64,000 bases of DNA, taken from positions 117,037 to 181,036 of the forward strand of contig NZ_MCIF01000002.1 of NCBI RefSeq assembly GCF_003268475.1, given 5' to 3'. Of this stretch, positions 28,464 to 36,887 are shown in pieces. Positions within the stretch are counted from its first letter, which is position 1; each line of letters begins with the position of its first letter. Both the position numbers and the translations under genes were made by a program. The notes under the pieces were generated by a model. It was given only the letters and a program-made list of their open reading frames with translations, did no database searches and had not been told where the DNA came from. Source of the DNA: Thermogemmatispora tikiterensis (GTDB lineage Bacteria; Chloroflexota; Ktedonobacteria; Ktedonobacterales; Ktedonobacteraceae).

Positions 28464-28808
28464 TCAGGACGACCGTGGCTGGAAGCGGCGCGCGGCGCGG
28501 ATCACCCAGAACACACAGGCGCCCAGCAAGGTGAGCAGCCCGAGTGCCATCAGCGCCCCCGGAGCGTGCATCCGGAAGAGAAAGGAGGCGCCCTGACTGG
28601 TAAAGTCGAAGATCTCCAGCGAGAAGAGCTTCAGATGCACTTCCTGCTGAGGGTAGGTCACCCCGTAGATGAAGATTCCCAGAAGGCCCAGGATGGCGAT
28701 CAGCAGCGCCAGCATGGCTCCGATAGAGATGCCGGTGACGATGTTGCTGATGAGTGTTTCGGCGAACGTCTGCCGTGTCGCTGTCCCGGTTGGCGCATTC
28801 CTGCTCAT
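28464..28808 (-). CDS. Small 2-TM protein, last gene of the peptide-export locus
   Basis: 114 aa with two membrane helices (about residues 22-50 and 81-103). Between them is an extracytoplasmic loop VTYPQQEVHLKLFSLEIFDF. Its ATG overlaps the stop of the frameshift-corrected M50 protease gene (ATGA at 28805-28808), which indicates translational coupling and a shared role. It may be an immunity or accessory protein. No family was recognised. Confidence 0.7.
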   Translation of the reverse strand: MSRNAPTGTATRQTFAETLISNIVTGISIGAMLALLIAILGLLGIFIYGVTYPQQEVHLKLFSLEIFDFTSQGASFLFRMHAPGALMALGLLTLLGACVFWVIRAARRFQPRSS

Positions 28809-29715
28809 GGTTGTGGCCTCCTTTCGTATTCAGCAGGAGAAAGCGGCGCCTGCTCCATCTGATCATGCACTTCGTTCCTGCGATGACTGGAGCGCAGCAC
28901 CTGAACTATATTGTTAAGATCAGGATTGGGTAGTAAAAGCTGTAAAAAGATGTACACGAGGAGCGCGATCAGTAGCCAGTCCAGCGGCCAGGGGTGGAGC
29001 AGGTGCCAGACCAGGGCAAGCAGCCCGATGCTGCCGGGAAGCAGCGGGCCGGCCGCATTGACCGCGATCTCCGCCGCGGGGCGCGCCAGGGGGGACGTAT
29101 CAGGCGTAGCAACGGGCCGGTGCGCAGCAAAAAGCCGCTCCCTGCACCGCAGTAGTGGTGCAGGACGATCAGGTGACCGCCCTCATGCAGGCAGATGCTG
29201 AGCGTCAGGCAGAGAGCGAGCGCCAGATAGGCCAGGGTCAACAGCGGCAGGACTGCCAGCAGCGCGCCGGCCCCCGCTGCCCCAAGCAGTCCTGCGCTCA
29301 GCACCGGGAGCCAGGCCCGCCAGACCTCCAGATAGAGCCAGCCGAGGAGCAGCAGCGGATTGGTAGTGAGCGGGGGATCGGAGCGCCAGGTGTACAGTGC
29401 CGGCAGCGTTCGCGTTCGCAGAGCAAGCAGCCAGCGTATACTCCGCTGGTGCCAGGTCTCATGCCAGTTGAGCAGGCCATGGTGGTACAGCTCCAGGCTC
29501 AGTTGGCCCAGGTCCTTGAGCAGCACCTCCCGTGGCTGCCTGTAGCGTTCCGCGAGTTGCTCGGCGATGCTGGCGAAGCTGCGACGGCCGTCGATCAGTG
29601 TGAGGAACTCGCGGGCCGTGCTGTTCAGCGGATAGTGCTGCCGCAACGCGCGGTCCTCCAGAGAAGCCGTGTGCACAGCCACGCCGGCGGGGAGCACGGG
29701 AATCATCTCAATCAC
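28805..29715 (-). pseudogene. PqqD-like/M50 membrane metalloprotease, one frameshift
   Basis: The GTG at 29715 starts MIEMIPVLPAGVAVHTASLE. Residues 1-85 form a PqqD-like (RRE-type) winged domain: YPLNSTAREFLTLIDGRRSF, LLKDLGQLSLELYHHGLL. Membrane helices follow, with HEGGH at 177-181, the M50 zinc motif. A single extra or missing base in the G6 tract at about 29092 diverts the frame to a stop at 28969. The other frame gives AAEIAVNAAGPLLPG (the usual M50 'AGPL' strand), more helices, and a stop at 28805 that overlaps the next start. Repaired length is about 302 aa. Proteins of this build (YydH-like) process peptides during RiPP export. A homopolymer sequencing error is possible. Confidence 0.75.
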
Positions 29716-31187
29716 GATCTTTCTCCATCTTCACGTCGGCAAGCTGATGGATTCCCAGATAGAGCATGCCCATGATCAGCAGCGCCGCCGCTGTCTGCAC
29801 GAGCATCTGCGCCGCCATGCCGCCAGGCAGCCGCGCCAGTGCCTCCTGGGCCTGCTGGAAGAGCACGTAGAGCGGCGGACCCAGGGTGACCATCACCCCC
29901 GACACCATGAGCATCGAGAGCGGGTTTTCGGGCGAGTAAGGAAGCACCCCGTGCAGAGCAGTGGCAGGCGCTGCAGCAGGAGCAGCGGGTTGTTGCCGGC
30001 CCAGGTAAGGACGCCTATCAGCAGCACCCAGCCACCGACGATCACCACCAGGTTGGCGGACAGCTTCCCATCGAGCAGGAGGTGAACATCTAGCGGCGTA
30101 CTGGCCAGCACGTGATAGGCGCGGCTGTCCCGCCCCCAGGACATCTGGGCGATGGCGCAGAGCAGGAACGTTATGAGATCGAGGGCCAGTTCGAGCAGCC
30201 CGTAGCTCAGCAGCGGATTGCTGGCGCGTGTCCAGAAGACAGCGACGGTGGCCACAAGCCAGCCGGCGACGACCATCACCAGGCCGACGACCAGTTGTTG
30301 ATCACGAGCGATGCCCTTGAGTTCATAGAGGTAGCTACTCATGAAGAGCGAGGATGGAAAGGAGAGCCGTCGCAGCGGCACCCATTGGCCTCTGGTTCCC
30401 ACTGCCAGGCGCTCGCAGCGCTCAACGCAGAAGGCGTAGATGACCACCCCCAGCAGGCCGAGCGCGCTCAACAGGCCCAGACCCGCTATAGCTCTGAGGA
30501 GGTCTGACTGCAGGATTAGCAGTATCCAGTAGGCTGGCGTCAGAATCAGCCAGCCGGGCTGCCGGGCCAGCAGCGCCTGCGCCCCCAGAATCAGCGGCAG
30601 TGTGAAGAGGACCATGCCCAGGGCCATGCTCACTCTCAGTGCCGTGCTGCGCAGGTCAACGCGCTCAGCCCCAAAGATGCGCGTGGTCCCGTAGAGCACC
30701 GCCTGATGGAATGCCAGGGTGATTCCGTTGTAGGCGGGCAGCCCGAGAAAGACCGCCAGCAGTAGCTGCAGGGGCGTGGCTAGGCCCACCTGTATGAGGA
30801 CCAGCAGTGCAGGCAGCCAGAGCAGGTTCTGGGCAGGAGGAGGATGAAGCCGGGCAATAACAGGCCAAGACGCTGCTGCATGGGCGAGATCGGGAGGGGG
30901 GCCAGGATACGTTTGAGCGTGGTCTCCTCTGGCGTAAAGAGCAGTGCAAAGGAGACGAGCGTGAAGGCTGTCAGGCTGAAGGCGCTGAACAAGGCCGTCA
31001 CGATGATCGTGCGTAGCTGCAGAAAGGTGCTGCTGCTGGATGCAATGAACTGAGTGATCTTGTAGAAGAAGTCATAGCTGAGATAGGCTCCTCCGCAGTA
31101 GCTGATCACCGCGAGTAACACGACCAGCCAGAGCGCCGGCATACGGCGGAAGAGCTGACGCAGGCGATTACGCCAGATCAGGATCAC
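29708..31187 (-). pseudogene. ABC exporter permease, two frameshifts
   Basis: Starts at the GTG at 31187, 4 bases after the ATPase stop. The first part (LFRRMPALWLVVLLAVISYC, FTPEETTLKRILAPLPISPM) runs to about 30850. The frame then changes to MGLATPLQLLLAVFLGLPAY and continues through many helices (SLFMSSYLYELKGIARDQQL) to about 29950. A second shift then leads into LPYSPENPLSMLMVSGVMVT and the C-terminus. Repaired, it is about 490 aa with 10-12 helices. The 'E-L-K-x-I-x-R-D' block recalls large ABC permeases fused in halves. It overlaps the protease start by 8 bases. It would form the export channel with the ATPase at 31192. Confidence 0.7.
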
Positions 31188-31191
31188 AAGC

Positions 31192-31965
31192 CTAGAAATC
31201 TGCCAGAACACGCTCCAGTGCCTCCTCCTGCTCTTCAAGGCCGAGCGCCTTGAGAAAGGCCTCTTCCAGATTGGCCGCACCATAGCAGGTCAGCAGCTGC
31301 TCTGGTTCGCCTGTTGCTACGACGCCGCCCTGGTTGAGGAAGATCACGTGATCGCACAGCTCCCCGACCATCAGCAGATCATGTGTCGAGATCAGAATCC
31401 CTACGCCACGCTCACGGAGCTTCCGCAGGAGGCGCTTCACCAGCGCGATCATCTCTGGATCAAGACCCGAAAATGGCTCGTCGAGCAGCAGCAGCTCCGG
31501 CTGGTGCTGCAGCGCGGCGATGAGTTGCACTTTCTTGCGCTGGCCGTGGGAGTAGGTTTCGAGGAGATCCTGCGCTTTGGCTTCCATGTGCAGGAGGGCC
31601 AGGTACTCGTTCGCCAGACTCCACTGCTCGGCCGAAAGCCCGTAGATGCGCTGGATGAACTGCAGGTACTCCCAGCCCGTCAGATGGGGGATGACCTCCT
31701 GCGAGTCGGGGACAAAGCCAAAGACGTGCTTCATCTGCGGGGTCTCGCTCTGTGTCTCCTCGCCGTCCAGGACGATGCTGCCAGCCGTGGGAGGAAAGAG
31801 TCCCACCAGCATAGCATAGAGAGCAGCGTTGTTTTGCCGGCGCCGTTGGAACCCAGCAGGCCGACGATGCTTCCTGGCCGAATGGCAAAAGAGACCTGAT
31901 CAACAGCAGTGAAGGTTCCGAAGCTCTTGGTGAGCCTCTTGACTTCCAGTAGATACTCGGCTCAT
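31192..31965 (-). pseudogene. ABC transporter ATP-binding protein of the peptide locus, frameshifted
   Basis: From about 31965 the domain reads [20 protein letters not shown] and [16 protein letters not shown] (Walker A). A shift near 31815 places the rest in another frame: [40 protein letters not shown] (signature SHGQ), PELLLLDEPFSGLDP (Walker B) and STHDLLMVGELCDHV (H-loop). The ATG at 31965 is also one base out of frame with the domain. All catalytic motifs survive if the two lesions are repaired. It is encoded between the peptide genes and the permease. Confidence 0.75.
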
Positions 31966-32063
31966 ATTTTCTCGCTTTTTCTGCTCAAGAGCATAGGATA
32001 CCCGAAATTGACTAATCATACCACATAGCCTGTCCTATTTCTAGAGCATTTGAGGAACGGCGA

Positions 32064-32106
32064 GCAGAAGACGGAGCGAGTCAGGGTCGGCTGCTCCGTC
32101 TTCTGC
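32064..32106 (-). terminator. Strong hairpin (attenuator-like) between peptide genes and ABC genes
   Basis: Perfect 14-bp stem GCAGAAGACGGAGC/GCTCCGTCTTCTGC with a 15-base loop, 28 bases after the stop of the first peptide gene. No U-tract follows. Hairpins at this place in bacteriocin operons limit read-through or protect the peptide mRNA, so that peptides are made in excess over transporters. Confidence 0.65.
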
Positions 32107-32134
32107 CCGGTGCCCGGATGACGCCCGCTGGCGT

Positions 32135-32362
32135 CTACTTGCAGGCGATGGTGACTGTGCCGCTCCAGTTGATGTGCCAGGTCACCACTACACTCTGACC
32201 GTGGATCACGCACCAGATAGCCACTGCCAGGACGATGTCGGCAGCCAGCCCCAGGAGGATCAGCAGCGGTACGACGTACCAGGCTAGAGGCGAAGCCCGC
32301 TGCTCGCGCTTCTCCAGCAGAACGACAGGGGCGACATAGGTTGTCAGATGCTGACTATGCAT
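32135..32362 (-). CDS. Short two-cysteine membrane peptide, paralogue 1
   Basis: 75 aa with GAGGTGA before the ATG. A polar N-terminal 30 residues (MHSQHLTTYVAPVVLLEKRE) precede a hydrophobic helix (LAWYVVPLLILLGLAADIVL). The C-terminal part has the pattern AIWCVIHGQSVVVTWHINWS and GTVTIACK. The Cys after IW and the Cys two residues from the end are conserved in all three paralogues, as are HG, W-x-I-x-W and VTI. The tail alternates hydrophobic and polar residues, as in a beta hairpin. Probably an exported or membrane-inserted peptide handled by the adjacent protease and ABC system. Not similar to any family I know. Confidence 0.7.
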   Translation of the reverse strand: MHSQHLTTYVAPVVLLEKREQRASPLAWYVVPLLILLGLAADIVLAVAIWCVIHGQSVVVTWHINWSGTVTIACK

Positions 32363-32383
32363 CGCTTCACCTCTTCTGCAACG

Positions 32384-32614
32384 TTACTTGCTGCAGCCGA
32401 TCGTAACAAAGGGCCAGTGTACCTGCCAGGAGATCACCTCGCCACCACCGTGGAGCGAGCACCAGATGCCCATCGCTACAATCAGCGCGGCCGCCAGGAC
32501 CAGCAAGACGATGAGGGCAACTACCCACCAGACGATGGGGGTCTCCTGGGTCTGACGAGTGGACAACGCTACCAGCGGCCTGGAAGCAGCACAGGAAAAG
32601 ACAGGCTGTTGCAT
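32384..32614 (-). CDS. Short two-cysteine membrane peptide, paralogue 2
   Basis: 76 aa. AAGGAGG is placed about 10 bases upstream of the ATG at 32614. The N-terminal part is MQQPVFSCAASRPLVALSTR. A long hydrophobic helix follows (IVWWVVALIVLLVLAAALIV), then IWCSLHGGGEVISWQVHWPF and VTIGCSK. The spacing between the two conserved cysteines matches that of the other copies within one or two residues. Located 21 bases upstream of paralogue 1 in the same transcript. Confidence 0.72.
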   Translation of the reverse strand: MQQPVFSCAASRPLVALSTRQTQETPIVWWVVALIVLLVLAAALIVAMGIWCSLHGGGEVISWQVHWPFVTIGCSK

Positions 32615-32635
32615 AGGTGCTGACCTCCTTGCTGG

Positions 32636-32860
32636 CTATTTGCTACAGCCGATGGTGACGTAGCCATCCCAGCTGATGCTCCATCTCACAACGACGCCAC
32701 CGCCGTGGAAGGCACACCAGAGAATGACGGCCAGAGCCAGCACGGCCGCGATGGCCAGCAGCATCGCGAGCAGCGCCACCCACCAGATGACGGGAGAGAG
32801 CAGACCCTCACGCTCGTTCAGTTCGATGGCCGGAGGAAGAAGCGTACACGACGGTGGTGG
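32636..32860 (-). pseudogene. Short two-cysteine membrane peptide, paralogue 3, no start visible
   Basis: The frame reads PPAIELNEREGLLSPVIWWV, a hydrophobic helix, then LWCAFHGGGVVVRWSISWDG and YVTIGCSK before the TAG at 32636. It aligns without gaps to the other two peptides over the helix and C-terminal part. No ATG, GTG or TTG is found upstream in this frame before the sequence becomes unrelated; an overlapping frame takes over near 32850. Either the start was lost by a frameshift or a rare start is used. Confidence 0.55.
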
Positions 32861-33891
32861 AAAACGTCTGGGAAGGAAGCGGGAGCGTAGCAGGAAGAGA
32901 GCGGGAGAGTGAGAGACTGGCAGTGGGTGCGCAACGGGAGTAGCCTGGGAAGGCAGCAGGGAACATGACAGTCACCCTTTTTAGCTGAGCCGTGAGAGGA
33001 CAGGGCGCCCAGCGACGGCTGGCAACTGACCAAGTACGCCAGGGATGCTTGCCCTTTACGAGGGCGGTCTGGCTATTCGTCTGCAGTTGCTGCATAGCCG
33101 CTTAAGATCAAATCTGCAGTAACATACCCAGCTTCTTCTAAGCGTACCATCTGATTGAGAGAGGCAGCTTAGGAGAGGTCACAGAATGCGTAAAAATCAC
33201 TGTTATACGCTAGCTTTCAAAAGCCCCAATCTAGCCGCGACTCAGACCTTCAGAATTCTTGTAAGCCCGACCTAAATATATAAAAGGAACACCTGCTACC
33301 TCTCTCTTTGAGAACCCCATTGTCAGCGACTTGATTGCTCCTATTGGACGGCGTGGTGCTGTCCGCAAGTTGCTCTTTGGCAGCAGGGTAGCAGCCTTGA
33401 CACTGCTTGGAGAAGCGCCTGGAGTCAGCGCTGCCTCTCTTGGCTACCAGGGCGTTGGCCAGGTCCGTCTACTGCTTTTGTCTCTTGCGGAACGTGCCTC
33501 GTTCGGGCAAAAATCGCATTGATGTGCCCACTCGATCTTTTTTATTTATAGAAATGTAAGACATCTATCAAGCTTGTTTTTTTATCAAAAAATAGATTTT
33601 TACTAATTGATGAGGATATAACCGTTATGGAAAAATGATCTCTGTTAAGAGAGCTGGTATATACAGCTGTTTTCATAGACTCATATTGAACTTTTTTTCT
33701 GCTCAGGTAATGTCCTCCCATAAAGTGTCCTTCATCGCTTGCTTCCAACACTGAAGCGGAAGTAAGCGGTGAAGGCTGGGCTTAAGCTGCTCGTTGGATG
33801 CCCCTTTCGGGTAGAAGTCATCCTCGCATCCTGGTAAAGTAAATTGCTCACTGGGGCAAGAGCCTGAAAGCTCTCTATAATTGAAATTCTG
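32861..33891. other. Long gene-poor region, AT-rich right part
   Basis: About 1 kb between the two peptide loci. The left third is GC-rich. From about 33180 to 33890 it becomes clearly AT-richer with poly-A/T runs, unlike the rest of the window. Short frames at 33331-33522 (plus) and 33542-33751 (minus) have no ribosome-binding sites and no resemblance to known proteins. The region may carry promoters for the minus-strand peptide operon. Confidence 0.4.
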
Positions 33892-34938
33892 TTATAGCGC
33901 GACATCCCGCTTATGCACCAGCAATAGACTCACTCCTCCACTGATCAGCCCGTAGCAGAGCAGGACCGCTCCAGCCAGTGCAGTACTGGCACTCGACGGC
34001 ACTGCACTCGCGACTAGGGGCAGCGGACGAGAGGCCAGTGCCTCCAGCAGCGTATGGCAGGCCGGGCCCAAGAAGAGCGCGGGAAGGTGCCTCAGCAACG
34101 CAGTGAACCCGCTGTCGGGCAGGGCACTTAGCATGGAGGTCAGTGGAGGGAGCAGCAGGCCCTGGATGAACAGATAGCCGATCGACCCTGCAATACCGGC
34201 CCCTATCGAGCGCCCTAGCGTCGTGAAGAGCACGCTGAGCAGCGCATAGAGCCACAGACTCACACAGATCCCCAGCCAGTATAGGGCCAGCTCTCCCCAG
34301 CCTTGGAGCGAAAGTGGACTTAGCTTCCCTCCCAGTAGGGGACCAATCACACAGCCCAGCAGCGCCCCTGCCATGAGCAGCGCGGCGCTAACGATCACCA
34401 GGATCAGCAGCAGCATCACAGATTGCGCGCAGACAAGGCGGGTGAGTGGAACACCGCGCAAGAAGACCAGATGCTGCGTCCCTGCCTGATAGTCGCTGCC
34501 GACAAAGATCGCGACGAAGATGCACAACAGCAGTACCCCTAGCGAGAGCAGCGTGTCGCCACCCAGGCTGAGCGACATAGGAAAGGTCAGCGTCGTCTTT
34601 TGCTCACGCAGCACCTCCTGACGCAGCAGTTTCTGTTCTGCCTGCTGCTGAGGTGTTTCGCTCACGCAGGGAGGCGCCTGGCTAACCTGCTGAGCAGAGG
34701 TGCTGGCAGTGGGACAAGCCTGCGCCGACACAGGCAGCGTCGCAAAGACGTAGAGGACGAGGTGGAAGCCTGTCGCCAGCAGAAAGCCCCCGCCCAGCAG
34801 TGCCAGTACCACCAGCGTCAGAACACGTCTGCGCACCAGCAGGAGCTGAGCCTTCATCACTGTGATGATGGCATGCCATCTTATACGGATGGAGGGATAT
34901 CCCTCGGTCAGTAAAGGGGCGAGTCTCGACTGCATCAT
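33892..34938 (-). CDS. ABC-2 family transporter permease (bacteriocin-cluster side)
   Basis: 348 aa with GGAGAG upstream of the ATG. The first helix (VLTLVVLALLGGGFLLATGF) is followed by a large outside loop with several Cys/Gln/Ser, then five helices. FVGSDYQAGTQHLVFLRGVP is the coupling-helix block of ABC-2 permeases (compare BcrB and the NatB type). The C-terminus is LLVHKRDVAL. It starts 22 bases after the ATPase stop. It probably forms a self-protection exporter of the kind that accompanies circular bacteriocins and lantibiotics. Confidence 0.88.
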   Translation of the reverse strand: MMQSRLAPLLTEGYPSIRIRWHAIITVMKAQLLLVRRRVLTLVVLALLGGGFLLATGFHLVLYVFATLPVSAQACPTASTSAQQVSQAPPCVSETPQQQAEQKLLRQEVLREQKTTLTFPMSLSLGGDTLLSLGVLLLCIFVAIFVGSDYQAGTQHLVFLRGVPLTRLVCAQSVMLLLILVIVSAALLMAGALLGCVIGPLLGGKLSPLSLQGWGELALYWLGICVSLWLYALLSVLFTTLGRSIGAGIAGSIGYLFIQGLLLPPLTSMLSALPDSGFTALLRHLPALFLGPACHTLLEALASRPLPLVASAVPSSASTALAGAVLLCYGLISGGVSLLLVHKRDVAL

Positions 34939-34960
34939 TCTCTCCTCTCAAACTCACCAT

Positions 34961-36019
34961 TCAGAGCGCTCTCTGAGCCTGACTCAGCGTGGGTGCCGGC
35001 TCTGACGCCTGATCCAAGAAGAATTGCTCAAGGCTTATGGAACGCCTGCGGATTTCGGCAGGATAGAGTGCATGTCTGGCCAGCAGCGCGCAGATCTCTG
35101 TGGAGGATGTGATCGGAGCCTGGATCTGGAGCACACAGGGGTCCGCCACTCTGGCCTCCGCGCTGGACACCGACGCTGCGCTTCCGGCGCGCCTGACCTG
35201 GCGTATCCAGGCGGGCTGCTCCTGAGCAGTACGCTGGAGGAGCGCCTCAGCAGCGTCCAGTGCCTCCGGGGTCTCGTAGACGACCTCAATCACACCCTGG
35301 GTCTGGAGCAGTCGGCTGACCTCGCCCTGGATCAGCACCTGCCCACGTTTCAGCAGAACGACCCTGGTGCAGAGCTGTTGCACTTCGTGAAGCAGGTGGC
35401 TGGACAGCAGGATCGTCGTGCCTTGCTGTGCCAGGGAGCGCAGCAGCTCGCGCAGATGGACAATGCCAATGGGGTCCAGGCCGTTGGTTGGCTCATCGAG
35501 GACCAGCAATTCCGGCTCCGTCAGCAGCGCGGCGGCGATTCCCAGGCGCTGTTTCATGCCAAGCGAGTACTGCTTGAAGGCCACAGGACCCTCCACAGGC
35601 AGGGCGAGGCGCTCGAGGAGTTGACTGATGCGCTGCTCTGTCTCGCGGTCCTCCGGAAGGCCGGCCAGCAGCGAGACTACACGCAGGTTATCGCGTCCAC
35701 TGAGATAGGGATAGAAGGTCGGGGCCTCGATGAGCGCTCCGACACGTCGCAGGGCTTCCCCGCGCCGAACCGCGGAGGTCATAGGCACACCAAAGAGTGC
35801 CACGCTGCCGCTGGTGGGAGTCAGCATGCCCAACAGCAGGCGCAGCACGGTTGTCTTGCCCGCGCCGTTTGGGCCGAGCAGTCCGACGATCTCGCCGGGC
35901 TGAGCGATTTCCAGGCTGAAGTTCTCCACAGCGATCTGCTGCTGAAATCGCCTGGTTACTCGCTCCAGCCGAACGATGGGAGCGTCTTTCCCGGACGGCG
36001 TTGAAGCAACGTGTTGCAT
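34961..36019 (-). CDS. ABC transporter ATP-binding protein (BcrA/NatA-like)
   Basis: 352 aa. The start MQHVASTPSGKDAPIVRLER at 36019 is chosen because AAGGA is suitably spaced; an upstream in-frame ATG at 36082 lacks this. Walker A is GLLGPNGAGKTTVLRLLLGM, the signature is YSLGMKQRLGIAAALL, Walker B is PELLVLDEPTNGLDP, and the H-loop is LSSHLLHEVQQ. A C-terminal regulatory part of about 110 residues follows. The LGMKQRLGIA variant is typical of BcrA-type ATPases in immunity exporters. It pairs with the permease just downstream. Confidence 0.93.
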   Translation of the reverse strand: MQHVASTPSGKDAPIVRLERVTRRFQQQIAVENFSLEIAQPGEIVGLLGPNGAGKTTVLRLLLGMLTPTSGSVALFGVPMTSAVRRGEALRRVGALIEAPTFYPYLSGRDNLRVVSLLAGLPEDRETEQRISQLLERLALPVEGPVAFKQYSLGMKQRLGIAAALLTEPELLVLDEPTNGLDPIGIVHLRELLRSLAQQGTTILLSSHLLHEVQQLCTRVVLLKRGQVLIQGEVSRLLQTQGVIEVVYETPEALDAAEALLQRTAQEQPAWIRQVRRAGSAASVSSAEARVADPCVLQIQAPITSSTEICALLARHALYPAEIRRRSISLEQFFLDQASEPAPTLSQAQRAL

Positions 36020-36177
36020 AGCACCATTCCTTGTCGATAGGAGAGTACTGCTTGCTATAGAAGGGACCAGCCTCTCAGGCATACTCGCGTTAGAGGCCGC
36101 AGGGGGCGAGAGGCGCAGGCGGTGGCCGAAGGAGGGGATGCGCTGGCCGAAGGGAGATCGCGCATTCCCCCTCCGTC

Positions 36178-36516
36178 TCAGGAATGCGTCAGGGCGGGCT
36201 GATGCTCATCGCTCTTCCCACGCACTTGCCTGAACAGGGTGACCAGCGAATAGAGATATCCGCCGATGTAGCCAGTCACCAAGATCAGCACCAGCCAGCG
36301 CCAGCGCCGGGTTCGTGCGGTCAGCACGAGGCCCCAGACCCAGGCCACAAAGGAGAGGACGTCGATGATCAAAGCGCGCGGACCTGGCACGGAGATCGTG
36401 CCAGGCATCGCGTGTTTGATGGCCTGCATGGATTCTGCGAAGCCGCCACTCAATTGCAGCACGATCACTGTGGTGCAGATGACCAGCAGCAAGACGATAG
36501 TCCATTGACGTTTCAT
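36178..36516 (-). CDS. Small three-TM membrane protein, probable immunity candidate
   Basis: 112 aa. The N-terminal helix is WTIVLLLVICTTVIVLQLSG. Then IIDVLSFVAWVWGLVLTART and RWLVLILVTGYIGGYLYSLV resemble the PLDc_N-type helix pair ('R-x-R-W-x-x-L-x-L-x-x-G-Y-I-G-x-x-L-Y'). The ATG overlaps the upstream gene's stop (ATGA at 36513-36516). Coupled to the other small membrane gene and placed between the bacteriocin-like genes and the ABC exporter, it is a candidate immunity protein. Confidence 0.75.
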   Translation of the reverse strand: MKRQWTIVLLLVICTTVIVLQLSGGFAESMQAIKHAMPGTISVPGPRALIIDVLSFVAWVWGLVLTARTRRWRWLVLILVTGYIGGYLYSLVTLFRQVRGKSDEHQPALTHS

Positions 36517-36887
36517 GCGCCAGGAATCCCTCCTTGTTCCAGGAATTGCTTGCGGCTGATGCTGTTGCGCACGGTGATCCCCGGCAGGGGCGAGCGCGAG
36601 ACGAAGGTGAGGGGATTGCCGGAGGCGTCCACCTCGTACCAGCCGCTGTACCGTCGTATCAGGAGCATGGAGGCGACAGAGAAGGTCACCAGCACTGCGA
36701 CGCTCAGCACAACGAGTGTCTCTGCGCGCATGATCAGGAAGGTCACGACCAGCGCAGACAGCAGCGTGGTTCCGATCAGCCCGATGAGGGGATAGTATCG
36801 GTGGGTGGCATAGCCCAGAGGCGGCTCGCCGCTGCGCACCCAGTAGCGCCGAACAACCAGCATCCGATTCTCCGTTGACTGTTTCAT
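36513..36887 (-). CDS. Small membrane protein with two N-proximal helices
   Basis: 124 aa from MKQSTENRMLVVRRYWVRSG at 36887. An in-frame upstream ATG at 36962 would add 25 residues of low-complexity character. The helices YPLIGLIGTTLLSALVVTFL and LVVLSVAVLVTFSVASMLLI are followed by a soluble tail RRYSGWYEVDASGNPLTFVS. This topology is like bPH-type proteins. It is the first gene of the leftward transcript divergent from the bacteriocin-like precursors. Possible immunity or accessory factor. Confidence 0.7.
   Translation of the reverse strand: MKQSTENRMLVVRRYWVRSGEPPLGYATHRYYPLIGLIGTTLLSALVVTFLIMRAETLVVLSVAVLVTFSVASMLLIRRYSGWYEVDASGNPLTFVSRSPLPGITVRNSISRKQFLEQGGIPGA

Noticed and set aside
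28464..32860. Sactipeptide (YydF/Skf-type) cluster
   Set aside because: No radical SAM enzyme is present and the peptides do not resemble YydF or SkfA, so only the more general peptide-export call is kept.
35024..36004. 326-codon plus-strand frame opposite the ABC ATPase
   Set aside because: Antisense shadow of an ATPase with intact Walker motifs.
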